This document shows, in pieces, positions 36,218 to 48,100 of a stretch of 64,000 bases of DNA. Source of the DNA: Cloeon dipterum. Lineage: Eukaryota > Arthropoda > Insecta > Ephemeroptera > Baetidae. The position numbers and the translations under genes are program-made. Every line of letters begins with the position of its first letter. Position 1 is the first letter of the stretch. The DNA is taken from positions 2,294,001-2,358,000 of the forward strand of contig NC_088786.1 of assembly GCF_949628265.1 (NCBI RefSeq), written 5' to 3'. The notes beneath the pieces are model-generated. The model was not told where the DNA came from, did not search any database, and was given only the letters and a program-made list of their open reading frames with translations.

Positions 36218-39200
36218 TCAGTTCTGGCGTACGTAGGTGCTATCCAGAATTCGGAAGAAGAGTTTGTGCGGCAGCCCTTTGGAGGTTTGTTGGATCTGCC
36301 TGCACAAGAGTTCATAGCTTTGCTCCTCGTAAGTACGGTAGGTCGCCGGCAGGCCCAATTCCCGGTACAGTGTACGCACCTTCTCCACTTTGGCTTGATC
36401 TCTGCTTCCGTAACACTCCTGAAACAGATGCACACAAGATGATAGATATTTATTTTGAGCCTGGCAATTGTCTCAATTAGTCATGAACACCAGAGGAACA
36501 GCTCGCATGGAATTTTAATTTCACTGACAGTCTAGCAATCAACACAGCGATCGTCACCTTTAAATTTTTACAGGTATTCTATTAATCACCATAAAAGTAA
36601 AAAATGTTTGTGCAGTGGAATGGATAGGTAATTGAGTTGATTAGAAGGTAAAAATTAGATACCAAACTCAATACTTCTGCAATGAATAATTAACATTCGA
36701 GGCGATCAGATGTCTTTACAATAACACACGTGGGCAGCCCAGAAAAAAATTATTTATTTTGGAAATGTAACAGAACGTGAAAAAAGGTCAAACGAAAGCA
36801 TCCATTAAGAAAGTTCTATTATATTTGGGACTTGTTCCTTATTTATGTTGTTAAAGGAGAAATAAACCGCCCTAAGCCACCTGTAAACTAAAAAAAAATC
36901 CAACGCGCACATCTGACTGTTTGTTTAAACAAAGATTACAACAATGTAGATTTATGAGAGTGAGTGACCCTTGTAACAGGACGCATCATTAGTGAAGGGA
37001 TGTTACAGGCTTTGTGAGGAAAAATAGTTAAAATTCCGTAATGCATTACCTGCATTATTTGTTTCTGTGCAGGAGTTGCCCTCTGAAGGGCAACCACAGC
37101 CAACCAGGTGCACCTTCCTGTTTCTATGTCTGATGATTCATTTCCAAGAGCGGCAGGGTCGCCGAAGCAGTCCAAATAGTCGGTCTGCAATTAAAAATGA
37201 TGTCATTTGATTCAAAATTGAGATACAATTTTCAAACCTGCACTTGGTAAATTTGTCCCATCTCCATGAGAATCATCTTTGCTTGTCTGTGCAGCTCCAG
37301 GTCATTGTTCTCCACCTACGTGGGAGATAAAAAATGATGATTCATCCAAATCAACAATATTATTTCGCATTTCTGCATAAACAGATTCGCAATTACAAAA
37401 CTTTGAAAATGAATTAATGTATTGTGGCTCTTGCAAAAAATATCACCACAACTAACGAGATCAGTGACCCAATAAATATCTGGCGCGAGATTACGCGAGG
37501 ACCTTGACCCCCGGTTAACCTACTCTCTTGACGTGGAAAATCGATCTCACTGCTGATTCACGTGATTTCGCGAAGCAGAAACAAACAATAATTCGCACTT
37601 ATCAGCGTTAAACAGAGTGTTCGCGGAAAGATTTCACAAACGTGGCAGTGTTGACATGCGTTAATCTGATACCTCTTCTAATTTGCATGCGAAAAATTTG
37701 AATTGATTAGAAGCGCGAGCTGAGTGAATAATAATAACTGTCGCGTCATTAATCCGGTGCGTCGCGGCAGGCTGTTTGTGGCTAACAAGAAAACATGCAT
37801 CTATCATGCGGGCAAGCAAGGTCAAGGCTGTTGTTTCATTCCATTAATGCAAGCAGAAAAGGAAGAGTGCTGGTCGCGCGTCAAGAGTTTGCTGCAACTC
37901 GTCTCGAGGCCTTCCACGTTTCAAATCGGACATATTCATCTTCCCTTCCGTGGAACTGATAGTATAAAGAGATCGCGACTTTTCACCGTCGAGTCATCCA
38001 TGCAATAATGTTGCTTTTCGTGTATGCGCGCTAAGCAGTACAAATTCGCACTCACCAGGTACATGGCGAGAATGACAGGCAGTTGGAATGTGTAGTAAGC
38101 AGTCTTGTATTTAACAATGGCCTGGTACCTCTCCATTGTAAACAACTCGAGGGAGGCATCAGAGCGGGCCTGAATGTCCAGCACTTGGCCCATGATCGCC
38201 TTGTGCGTCACCTTGAATTAATTTAATTTCTTAGAAATATTAGGGGTGAGCGATTGAAATTAATTGGTACGTCGTGGAAGAGCTCCAGGATTTCGACGTA
38301 ATGGGGGTGCGAGCGGAAGTGCGTTTTCAGCAGCTCGTAGAGTCCGGTTTCGAGGAGGGCCGCGTCGTTGACTGCCCTGAGGCCGAGGCCGCAGTGCACC
38401 GGCCAGCTGGGGCGGCCGCGGCGCACCTGCACTCCGTCTAACGCGTCCGCGGCCACCGTCAGAGAGGCGTGCAGCTAGTAGAAATTTTTTGTTTTTCAGA
38501 TTTAATTGGTTCGGTTTGGATCCAGGCAGCCCTACCATTTCCACTGCCCACCCCATGAGGTGCGCCTGCTTGATGCCCTCGGGTGTGAACTCTTGGGCCA
38601 GGTATTTGTACGCCTGCGACACGGCGAGCCCTCTGTTTTTCTTGCCTCCAGGAACGGCGTATTGCAAAACCTGTTCGTTTGCAGACACGCTCTTCATTTG
38701 CACGCCGATTTCAATTCAAATTAATTTGTACCTGAGCGAACCATTTTGTAGCTGCTGGTACTTCAAGGTGCTGTCGTCCTCTCTCGGTCAGGTTGCGGAC
38801 AATGTCGGGGAAGGCGGCATTAAACTGAATCAACTCGGCTTTATTGGTGATTGGGCCGCGCACTGCTGGCGCCGGTTCAGGCTTCCCAAACCAGGAAAAA
38901 CTGGTGGCATGAATGTTAAGTTTAATTGGAATTTTTGGCACAACTTGAGCGGCAAGACCTTTTTCGAAATTCAAGGGCAACTCTTTGCGAAATTCGCTCT
39001 CAGAAAGGAGATGATGGCATTGCGCACTGCGCGGCAGTAATAAAATAAGCGGTTGGATAAATGACCCCTTTGCTCATATGCGATCGTTCCACATACGAAT
39101 TTTTTAAACATTACATACGCATTCATTTTAATTTCAGATTTTTAGCAAACAAGCTTATTTTTTACCTCAAACAGTCGACAGTTTTTAGATTTTATTCAAA

Positions 39201-40067
39201 TTGTAAGAAATTCAACTGAATAAAAGTGTTTGTATTAATGGATGGAATTTATTTTATAGCCGATATTATTATTATTTTGGTCACGGCTATCTCTAGGCAG
39301 ATAAGGCGCGAAAGGCACGCCGCCAACTGAGTGTTAGCAAAGAAATCGATTAAGCACACAATAATTGCTTGAAAATATTATTATACGAAACAAATGAAAA
39401 TAGACTGACCGCAGAATCACACGTTTGTACCCCGCAGACACGTTTTTGTGCGCTCCGTCATCGACAAATTGATAACATAGTTGCACGTGTATGCGCTTTT
39501 TGTTTTGATCTTGGATTATGTTGGAAACGAGGCGTGATTCTAAATTGAGCAGTTAATTGGGCGATTTCTAAAATTCCTCTTAACCATCCTTTTTTTCTAT
39601 CAATTTACGTCATTTTGAAGAAATTTGGGTTTGAGTGTTTATTGCAAATCAATAAGTATTTGTGCCTGCAACACAAACATTTGAAATGTAAACACTATTA
39701 AATTTCTTTTTTCTATTGTAAATTTAAATATTGCTTTTGGCCAATTTTTAAATGCGCGGATATGAATAGAGGAGCTTCAATTTATGAACCCTTGCATGAA
39801 TTCAAATAATTAAATTACACAAAAAAAAACTTGCAATAGAATCAAGTGAAAGCGATATTTGAGACAAAAAGTAAGGATCTTAAAGGAAGTCTAAAAATAT
39901 TAAAAAATGTGCTTATTTCCTAAACATTTGAAATTGTGATGTCAAAGTTAAAAGAGACTACTGTACCTTGCAGACGTGGTGGCGAGCGCCCTTCTGGGGG
40001 GAGCCAGGTCAGGGGTGTGCTGCAGGAAGACCCTTGCGAGGGCCGATCTCGCCTGTCCGGCCAGCAT
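36218..40067 (-). CDS. Fpps: Farnesyl-diphosphate-synthase-like protein, mitochondrial leader, altered FARM and SARM
   Basis: Eight exons: 40067-39967, 39026-38732, 38670-38536, 38474-38271, 38211-38056, 37315-37238, 37184-37050 and 36418-36218, all phase-consistent, 434 residues. Exon 1 encodes an Arg/Ala-rich, acid-poor leader (MLAGQARSALARVF) typical of mitochondrial targeting. The fold follows isoprenyl diphosphate synthases: ATKWFAQVLQY, GGKKNRG (142-146), VRRG (194-197), KYKTAYY and C-terminal LGLPATY. The FARM, normally DDxxD, reads ADALD (186-190). The SARM, normally DDxxD, reads TDYLD (324-328) after IYQVQ, and the lysine usually following it is Asn338. Residues before the FARM are SLTV rather than the FFLV type. 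The family condenses DMAPP/GPP with IPP using Mg2+ bound by these aspartates. Diphosphate-binding Lys/Arg residues remain. It could be a diverged FPPS, a terpene-synthase-like paralogue or a non-catalytic subunit. Confidence 0.9.
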
Positions 40068-40614
40068 GGTGGTTCTGAGCGAAATGCGAGAGATGGACCG
40101 GCGGCGCGTTGTCTTGGTTTACTCTGCTTGTTTTCTCAGCAGCCCCCTCTCATTAGCCGCGAGCTGTTGCCGAGCGGTGATAACGAGCCCCACGCCGGCA
40201 GTGCAACAATGAAAACAGAGGCAGAGCTTGTGCCCTTTCGGAGCACAAGCAGTGCAGGTACACACGTACGCAAAAAGGTTCGCACCTTGCGTTCGGCAAC
40301 AACAAACAAACATCTCCTGTTTTCGTTTGCACAGCCAGCCTCTGAGATAATTGAACTGCTGACCAATCGTCACCCGCACTTTGCCAACAGCAGACCCAGC
40401 TAGGTGACAAACATCGCGCACTTGCTAATGCAAACTGTCACTAAAGTGTTGACATTTTCAAAGCTGTAAAATACCTAAATTTAAGCATCATCTTTTCTTT
40501 GGTTTGTTTAGTTAAAAAGAGCTTTTATTATTTAACAAAAAAGTGTAAAAATATCAGAAATATGCCAAGATTTTTGGCTGATAAATGTTAAGTTAATCAA
40601 ACATGAAGTATCAG
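40068..40614. promoter_or_regulatory. Upstream region of the FPPS-like gene
   Basis: Moderately GC-rich sequence immediately 5' (minus strand) of the FPPS-like ATG; it probably includes the 5' UTR and core promoter. No TATA box stands out. Frames on both strands here lack domains. Confidence 0.35.
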
Positions 40615-41218
40615 TTAAAGTAGATCGATAGAGGGCGAAGGTTGAAAATGATTTGAATTAATGGATTGAACTGAATTGAGTTGGTCAATAATCAATATGT
40701 TTTACGATTTTCAATGGTCAAAATTACAGTGAAAATTCACAATTTTCAAATTTTCTCCAAAATTTACTCGTGTGGGCCCTATTTTCTTGGCAGATTTCGA
40801 TACCTCTCGTCGAGATCTGTCCAACAGCGTACGAAACCTTTGAGGGAAACTCTTTGATGTGAAAATAAATAAGATTTCAAATAATAAGATTATTTCCTAG
40901 TCTGGGCTCACTTCGGCTGTGTTATTCCAACAGAGTCTTATTTACTTGTTTAACAGAAGTGTCGCCCATTCTTACATGCTTCCTTTCTTTGAAATTGACC
41001 TATAATGTATTATTATGACTAAATGTGTGAATAAATAAACAAACAAATAAATAAATAAAATAAAGGAGAGCGTCCTCACCATTTGAAAAGCATGCTAACT
41101 TTGCTGCCGCTTTTTAAAAAAATTAGATCAATTTTGGCTTCAACTGAATCTTAAGGGATGACTTCATGCATTGGTAACAAGCATTTTCCACGGTTTTGCA
41201 GTATCAATCCTCTTTAAT
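40615..41218. repeat. TTAA-flanked MITE family R3, copy 2, interrupted by a retroelement tail
   Basis: Starts at TTAA with AAAGTAGATCGATAGAGGG and ends CAGTATCAATCCTCTTTAA. Shares ATTTTCTCCAAAATTTAC, TCTTGGCAGATTTCGATACC and GGGATGACTTCATGCATTGG with copy 1. Between about 40890 and 41066 it contains non-homologous sequence, a non-LTR 3' end. Confidence 0.8.
40920..41066 (+). mobile_element. Non-LTR retrotransposon 3' end inserted in an R3 copy
   Basis: Contains TTACTTGTTTAACAGAAGTG, TCGCCCATTCTTACA and GTATTATTATGACTAAATGT, and ends in an A-rich tail of AAATA/AAACA units. The same sequence is found in reverse orientation at 63517-63655. A simple A-rich 3' tail and 5' truncation are typical of target-primed non-LTR insertion. 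No coding region remains here. Confidence 0.7.
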
Positions 41219-41249
41219 TGTCACTCACTGCAGAGCTTACCGCGCATAT

Positions 41250-41832
41250 TATAATTTTCAAGCCTTTGTTGTTGTCATGAACACCGCTCTGGTGCTGCAA
41301 AGAGGCCCACATTGTCTCATGACATCAACATTGAGAGCTCACATTTTAATATCGTCACCTTCTTATTTTGGTATAAATTGTACTGAGCAAATTTGCGTTG
41401 TGGTATCGTTTTGAAACTAGCATAAATGGATAGGTAATTAAGTTGATTAGATATCATTTATCAAACTCAATACTTTTGTGCAATGATTATTGAACATCCG
41501 TGGTGACTAGATGTCTATTTATAATAACACAACGTGGGCAGCCCGGAAGAATATAATGTATTTTGGACCGTGAGAATTGGTCAAACGACAGTTTCCCAAT
41601 GGGGATTCATTAAAAAAAAAGCTATTGTATTTTTGGGACAGCGGGAGTTTTAACCATTTATCCCATTTATGTTATTGTTAAGGGATAAAACAGGAAACCT
41701 TTGGTTCTTTTGTAAATTTCAAAAGAACCAAAACCGAGGCACACATTTGGTTTTGTTTGTAAAAGCAACAATTGGATCAATATAGATTTATGACCCACGT
41801 GAGGATGAGTGACCCTTTGTGACAGCACGCTC
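41250..41832 (-). pseudogene. Relic duplicate of the FPPS-like gene's last intron
   Basis: Collinear with 36450-36985, inside intron 7 (36419-37049) of the FPPS-like gene. Shared blocks include GTCATGAACACC, ATGGATAGGTAATT, CAAACTCAATACTT, CGTGGGCAGCCC and GATGAGTGACCC in the same order and orientation. No recognisable exon 7 or exon 8 sequence flanks it: on one side an R3 MITE begins within about 30 bp and on the other similarity stops. It is best explained as the remnant of a tandem duplicate of the locus. Confidence 0.75.
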
Positions 41833-42031
41833 TGTGCTCGGCGGTAGAGAGAGTAGAATAATATCCAGAATATCATTGTTATAGCGAGTGCAAGATTCTC
41901 ACTATTGGCTATTTCTTTCACCAACCATATTTAAGACGTTTTCGGACGTGCAGGAGAGAAAAGCTCCATTCGAGGAAACGACAGTCTTTCGAAACACTCC
42001 AGACTAACAGTGGTTAGTTTAGTCACTCGAA

Positions 42032-42274
42032 ATGCTCAAAATTGCTCAACGGGCTGGTTTGCACCTTTCCAGCATGCGTGATTTGGCTTCACAGGACGAA
42101 TGTCTAGCGTTTCAATGCAGTCCTCGGTGCGGAGGCAAGTGGCCCTTGAGTGGGCTGGGTCCCTGTGCGGCCTGGTGCGCCCATTCAATCCGTTCGCGGT
42201 GTTATTGGCACTCGGAATTCAGCATTCGTGCCAGTGCAGTGCGCGCCCTTCCCGCTCCGAGAGGACAGGGATAA
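42032..42274 (+). CDS. Uncertain small frame, possibly a first exon with a mitochondrial-like leader
   Basis: ATG at 42032 opens an 80-codon frame. The start MLKIAQRAGLHLSSMRDLAS is basic with no acidic residue until the Asp at position 17, and could be a mitochondrial presequence; the rest is Cys/Trp-rich and unrecognised. A plausible acceptor (CTGTTGCCACACAG) and strong donor (AAC|GTAAGT) bound a 32-nt segment at about 42482-42513, hinting at a spliced transcript. No family is recognised. It lies between the FPPS relic and ORC4. It may be chance. Confidence 0.2.
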   Translation: MLKIAQRAGLHLSSMRDLASQDECLAFQCSPRCGGKWPLSGLGPCAAWCAHSIRSRCYWHSEFSIRASAVRALPAPRGQG

Positions 42275-42513
42275 AAAGAGCAAAAAAAGAAGTCACACCT
42301 GATTTCTCAGTCTGTCCCAGTGAAGTGAAATCGTGCTATCTGAGGCCGCAGACTGAGCAATATCAGGCCCGATTAGCACGTGTGATGTAGTGAATTCTGG
42401 ATGCAGAGGTTTTGGTGAATTTCCATGTGCGTCTTCGTCAATCCAAATGGACAGAACCACTTTTCCTGTTGCCACACAGGAAAGGTGTGCAAGACAGCCA
42501 TCGTCTTGAACGT

Positions 42514-43415
42514 AAGTATAGCCATAAGGACATTTATAAATTTAGAAAATTATTCATAAAAATGACAATAGCTCTGGTTTTATGCACGCTAGAGAAAGAT
42601 GGGTTTCGACGAAAAAACTATATTTTTGTGCGTCCTCTAAAGCTTTGAAATTTAAACTAAAATAAAAATCAAACTTAATTTCTCGAAGAAGCCGCTTTAG
42701 TTATAGAAAATAATCGCGTGCGGTGATTTGTTCGCCTTTTTTGGAGACATATAATTTTGTGAAAGACAGCCATAAATCAGGTTTTAGACGTGTTAGAAAT
42801 AATCGTTTTAACGTTCAACTAACTTTTAATTTTTACTGTGAAAATTTCAGGATATGGCATTGTTTTTAGTTTTCGAAATTAAGCGAAAGAAAAGAAAATT
42901 AAATTTGCCATTTTTGGTGTTTAATTGACTTTTATATAAACAATTTTATTCAATTTATATTGAATAAAATAATTAATATGCACAGCCAGCTCGTCAAAAT
43001 GTATTGTTACTCTATTTAGAATCTCATCCTAAATGTAAGGATGGAACCAAGTTTATTGTTTGTGGTGGTATCAAATATCTGCGAGGAAAAAATCAAACAA
43101 ATTAAAGTAAAATCCAAAAGAGGCGAGAAGAGTTCAAGAAGTAAATTGCTTTAAATGAAGCAAATACATTCCATCTGTTGGCAGATTACCAAACTATCCA
43201 GAATTTGATTTGCTCCTCCCCCTCCCTAGACAAACGAATCAGCCGCAGCTGCTCAGCTGCTGCTAAATTGTAAACACAAAAGCGCGCCATTCATTCATTC
43301 ATTCATTGCCTTCTGCCTTGTAGGCTCATACACGGTGTTTACAAATTTTGATGCTACACAAATTCGATAAATTCTATTTAATCCAAATCATTTAATTGAG
43401 CTCAAGTCGAGCATA
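42514..43415. promoter_or_regulatory. Upstream region of ORC4
   Basis: AT-rich, no gene recognised. It contains a (CATT)n run at 43289-43308 and CAGCTGCTCAGCTGCTG near 43250. The ORC4 promoter is presumably here, but I see no TATA box at a usual distance. Confidence 0.35.
43289..43308 (+). repeat. (CATT)5 microsatellite
   Basis: Five uninterrupted CATT units about 110 bp before the ORC4 start codon. Confidence 0.9.
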
Positions 43416-45143
43416 ATGCAATCCGAATCAATTGAGTCGTGCAAACAGTTCATTCGAGAAAAAATTTTGCAACCTGCGGAATTTCGCGGATTTGAAGAGC
43501 AGCGGACAAATCTGCTGAACTTGATGGAAAGGGCCGTTTGGGACCACGACAGCAATTCAGCACTTCTAATTGGGCCTGCTGGAAGTGGAAAGACAACGGT
43601 TTGTTCCATCAAAGTCTGTTCATTCAAAATATAATACATATTTTCAACAGCTTGTCAGGAGCGTTTTAAAAGAGCTCTCTGAAAAGAAGGATTTCGACAA
43701 GAAGGCCCTGGTTATCAACCTGAACGGACTCATCCACACAGACGACAGGCTGTCTCTGAAGTCTATGTGCAAACAAATGAGCTTGCAGAATGTCGTCGAT
43801 GAAAGAGTCACGGGAAATTTTGCAGGTACATATTATAAATTTAATCCTTAATTCCCACAGTGCTTATATTCTGCTCTTAGATAATATGGCCTTGATTTTG
43901 TCTTCTTTACAAAACAGCGACCAGAAAAAAGCTCTGATATTTATCCTTGAAGAGATGGACCTTTTTTGCAACCACCACAATCAGTCGCTGTTGTACAACT
44001 TGTTTGATTTGGCCCATAAAAATGAGGTTTGCTAGCTAAATATTTTTTGAATGCCAACCTTATTTTCAATTATGTTGCCAGAATGCTGTGTTTGTATTGG
44101 GCGTGACCCTGAGGCTTGATGTCATGGACCGAATGGAGAAGAGAGTCAGGTCTCGCTTTTCCTACCGAAGCATATACCTGCTTCCGGTCAACGACGCTGT
44201 CGACTTTGAATCCCGAATAGGCATGTGCCGGCATTGGTTGTCCATAGAAACTTCTTGCTTCAACAGAACGCTGTGCAAAGCGTGGAACAAGCACATCAAC
44301 AAATTGCTAGCTGAAAATGAGGCTGCGTACAATTGCATCAAGCGGCTCTACGATATGCAGAACAACGAAGAATCTACTAAAGAATTGCTTGTAAGTATCA
44401 ATTCTTAAAATTAATGATAGTGATTTTTATATTTTTAAAAATGAGTGAAAGTCGCGATCACAAAATTCCTTGAAGAATTTTATCTTTTTAAAACAATTCA
44501 CTTTCATTCCTCTTAAACTCGTTAATCAATGTTTTATTATTTTGTGTAACAGTTACACACAATCAGCAGACTTGGCGAGGATAACACAACTCTTAGTGGG
44601 CAAGATTTTGAGGAGGCACTCCAGGACGTGATTTCTGATGGGTGGCTACAAATCTTGGACGGTCTCTCGACCCTAGAAATTTGTTTGGTTAGCATATTTA
44701 TTCTTGCTGCTTGATTTGTAACTATTTAAAAAAACGCACGCCTTCAGGTGATTGCAATGAAACAACTAGGAGACGTGTACCAGGGTGATCCAGTGAATTT
44801 TGAAATGGTGTACTCGAGGTACCTGAAATTCGCCAAGAACCATTCCAGTTTCGAAGACTGCAACAGAAATACTGTGATCAAAGCCTTCGAGCACCTCCAG
44901 GTATGTTAAAAAATCAAACTTGAATTATTTAGCAAAGTTCCGTACTCGGATTTTTATTACAAATTAATCGCGATGTAGGCGCTTGAGATCATTCTGCCAG
45001 TGACAGGCCACGGGGCGAAAACACAGAGCCAATATCAACTGTACCACTTTCAACTCTCAGCCCAGCAAGTCAAGAGTGCTGTGAAAAGATTCGAAGAGCT
45101 GCCAACAGAGGTGCAGCAGTGGGCTGAACTCAACTTATTGTAA
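43416..45143 (+). CDS. Orc4: Origin recognition complex subunit 4
   Basis: Seven exons: 43416-43598, 43651-43825, 43881-44026, 44082-44390, 44553-44687, 44748-44900 and 44979-45143, all GT..AG and phase-consistent, giving 421 residues (human ORC4 is 436). ORC4 is an AAA+ subunit of the six-protein complex that binds replication origins and loads MCM helicase. Walker A is GPAGSGKT (53-60), split from the next exon just after it. NLNGLIHTDDRLSLK and LLYNLFD are ORC4-specific. Walker B reads FILEEMD (140-146), where human ORC4 has FILDEFD. The arginine-finger region LRLDVMDRMEKRVRSRF is conserved; it contacts ORC1's nucleotide. The winged-helix part includes GLSTLEICLVIAMK and VIKAFEHLQ. Polyadenylation signal AATAAA is at 45162-45167. 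The gene converges on the neighbouring ammonium transporter, with stop codons 51 bp apart. Confidence 0.96.
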
Positions 45144-45161
45144 CTATATTATTATTTTTTC

Positions 45162-45167
45162 AATAAA
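45162..45167 (+). other. Polyadenylation signal of ORC4
   Basis: AATAAA 19 bp after the ORC4 stop. Transcript cleavage 10-30 nt downstream would fall inside or at the edge of the facing transporter's 3' region. Confidence 0.7.
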
Positions 45168-45194
45168 TCAGGTATATTTTTCAATATTGTTGAT

Positions 45195-48100
45195 TCAATC
45201 CAGCCAAGCATATCGAGGGTAGTAATCGGTGTTGATGGAAATCGTTGGGATGCTAGAAAACGCACCACTGGTTGCATTCTCAGCTTCATTCTGGTCATTA
45301 GGCCGCTCGTTCCTGTTATTATTGTTGTTTCGCATGGTAGAAAGAGCAGATTCTGGCCTCCTGAGGTTCAAAGGGTTCCGCATTTTCCCCGAGAATGATT
45401 TTTTAAAAGGTTGCGAGAGGTTGATCTTCACCTCGTCTCGAGTTGTTTCTATTTCCTTTTGCTTTTCTTTCACATAAAGCTCCAAGTACGCATTGTGACC
45501 TAAAAATTCAACGTTTTAAATAGAAGGTTTGATTCAAAATTGTAAATTGATACCTGGATTGGTGCCAGTGCGTCCAATTGGATCCATCTCATGATAGGGT
45601 CTGAGAGCGGAGACGGCTCTGCTCACTCCAATGTGGCCGCCCTGCATAATTCTGTGCTCGCTGTAATCAGCCCCAAGCAGCTCTTCTATTTCTGTCATCC
45701 TTATTGGGATTATCCAATTAACAACCTGCAATAATTATAGTTTTATCATTTAATAATTTATATTGGGTTTCCTGTTCCTAAATTTTTAAGATTACACTTG
45801 AAAAAATACAGTAGGATGGCGTATTTTTTAATTAGAAAATAATACAAAAATTGTTGACTTGGAATTAAAACCTTGTTGAATTTGAACCCGATTAGTGGTT
45901 TAAATTGAACTATTAAAAACCTACAAAACCCAGATCTAATACTTTCATGAAATTTCTAATTTTTTGGAGGGTTAAAAACAACCAACCGATAGATTTGTTT
46001 CATTAAACAGTGTCTACAAACTAATAATCCAGCTAAAAAGTGAGCAAAAACTGTCTTTGCGTAAGTAAATTTTGAAATTATGGGCCATTTTCTCCAAAAA
46101 TCGGTAAACTGTGCACATCAGGAAAGACGGGTAGAAACTAAAACCTCCAATCCTTAGAGTTTCCTCGTTAGAGTGAGTCAGTTAATATCCCAAATTCATC
46201 CCCAATTTTCTATTTTCGTGTATTTGATAAAATAATCTAATTAAAAATAGTACCATTAAAATGATTGCGGTGCTGACCATGGCCCAAACTGTAAGACACA
46301 AAACACTCAGGGCCTGCACGCCCAACAACTCCCATCCGCCTCCTTTGAAAAGTCCCTTGCGACCTCCTGTGGTGGTCAAGGGCTTGGGGTCCTCCGCGAA
46401 GAGCCCAACAGCCAGCACACCCCACATGGACGCAAGGCCGTGGACTGAACTGGCGCCAACTGGGTCGTCGACGCCCATTTTGTCGAAATAGGGCATTGTT
46501 GTGCAGGCAATCGTGGCGCCTATGGCTCCGACCAGGACAGCTTCATACGTTCGGTACAGAAAGCAACCGGCTGAAAGGGTTGCACATTATTTTTGGTCAG
46601 TAAATGTCGGGACTGCGTACCGGTAATCGACACGAGAGCGCCGAGGACTCCGTTAATGAGATCCATGATGTCAAAGTAGCCGGCTCTGGTCAGACCCGAG
46701 TACAAAAGACCGACAGATCCGCCACCGAACGAGGCCAAAAGAGTCAGTACTGCGGCTGTTGCTGCGTATTGCCACTTTGCTCCAGTTACTCCGTAAGTGC
46801 TAGAACAAAATTTCTAAAAAATGACATGTCGAAAGCAATCATCCTTCAAGCAACTGAATAATTAACAAAGTGGCTCTTGACCTTGCTCTTGTTTTCCGAT
46901 TCTGGAAATGCTCATTCAAAGAGAATAGCAAATTGCTCGCTCTGACATTGACGTGATTTTGGGTCAATGTGTGTCTGGTTCACCCCATCACACTGATTTG
47001 ATAGCACACGCATGATTTTCATCCAATTACGAATGCTGTTCATTTTCGCTTTTGCTGCCGACAGCGTTAATTAGGCCAACTATTAATCAAGTGAGCGCCG
47101 AGTAAGCTCTTGTATATTATTTGCGCTGTGCTTTCTAATTAAAAGTTGATTGATGCAGACGGTTTTTGCGACTTAATCTGAACAGCCCGCTTAATTAAGA
47201 AAACTATAGAATACCATGCAGGTGCTGTTCTACTAATTATCTGCGTTAGAAATAAAATTTATGACAGATTTTCAGTTGCGTCTTAAATCGAAACTGACTC
47301 ACCTGCCGGAGTTGAAGGCCAGCCAGCCCCACCACAGCACAAAGAGTCCCATAATGGCGTTGACGGGACTTCCAAGGGGTAGAGGATCGTTTCCATTTAA
47401 ATACCGCCCCAATCGTGGTCCCAGCATTAATGCTGCTGTGAAAGCTTTTGAAATTCGGAGAGAATAAAGTTATTTGAAACGAATTTTTTCAAAATACCTG
47501 AGGTTCCACCGACAAGGTGAACAGGACCCGAGCCAGCGATGTCCACCACCCCCAAATTGAACAGAAAACCATGCTCGCCCCAAACCCATCCTGCGGGGAT
47601 GCAGTAGACGATTGTATTTATTAAGGAGAAGAGGCAGTAAGCTTTGAAGTTGCACCTGCAGATATACATATTCGATAAAGGAAAAATGCGATATTTATTC
47701 TCCCTTATTAAAATACAATTCATTGTCATTAAAATGACTTTGTTGGAGGGAAAAATGTGAGAAAGGGCACCACTTCTGGCAAAAACCGTGATAGTAAACC
47801 TAAAATAGGCCTATGCTCTAGTTCAAATTAAGCCCTTGCATAATCACGAGGCATATCGTTCCACACACAAACATGGAGTAACAAAAAATTCAAACATTTA
47901 CAAATATTATTATGCTCAACCTTTCTGCCATTGCCCCCGAGACGATCGTGGTAGCTGTAGTTGCGAAAGACAGTTGGAAAAGGAAGGCAGCAAACATCGG
48001 TCCCATCAGCTCGTCCTCAAAGTCTGGATCAAGCATGAAATCACCGAGTGCGTAGAAAGGAGTGTTGAGCGGACTCCGACCGAAACTAAGGCCGAATCCG

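Noticed and set aside
38711-38980. Starting the FPPS-like protein inside exon 2
   Set aside because: No ATG is in frame there. A phase-matched upstream exon (40067-39967) supplies an ATG and a mitochondrial leader.
43826-43880. First acceptor CCCACAG (43860) for ORC4 exon 3
   Set aside because: It brings an in-frame stop within a few codons. The next AG (CTCTTAG, 43880) restores the conserved ORC4 sequence FADNMALIL.
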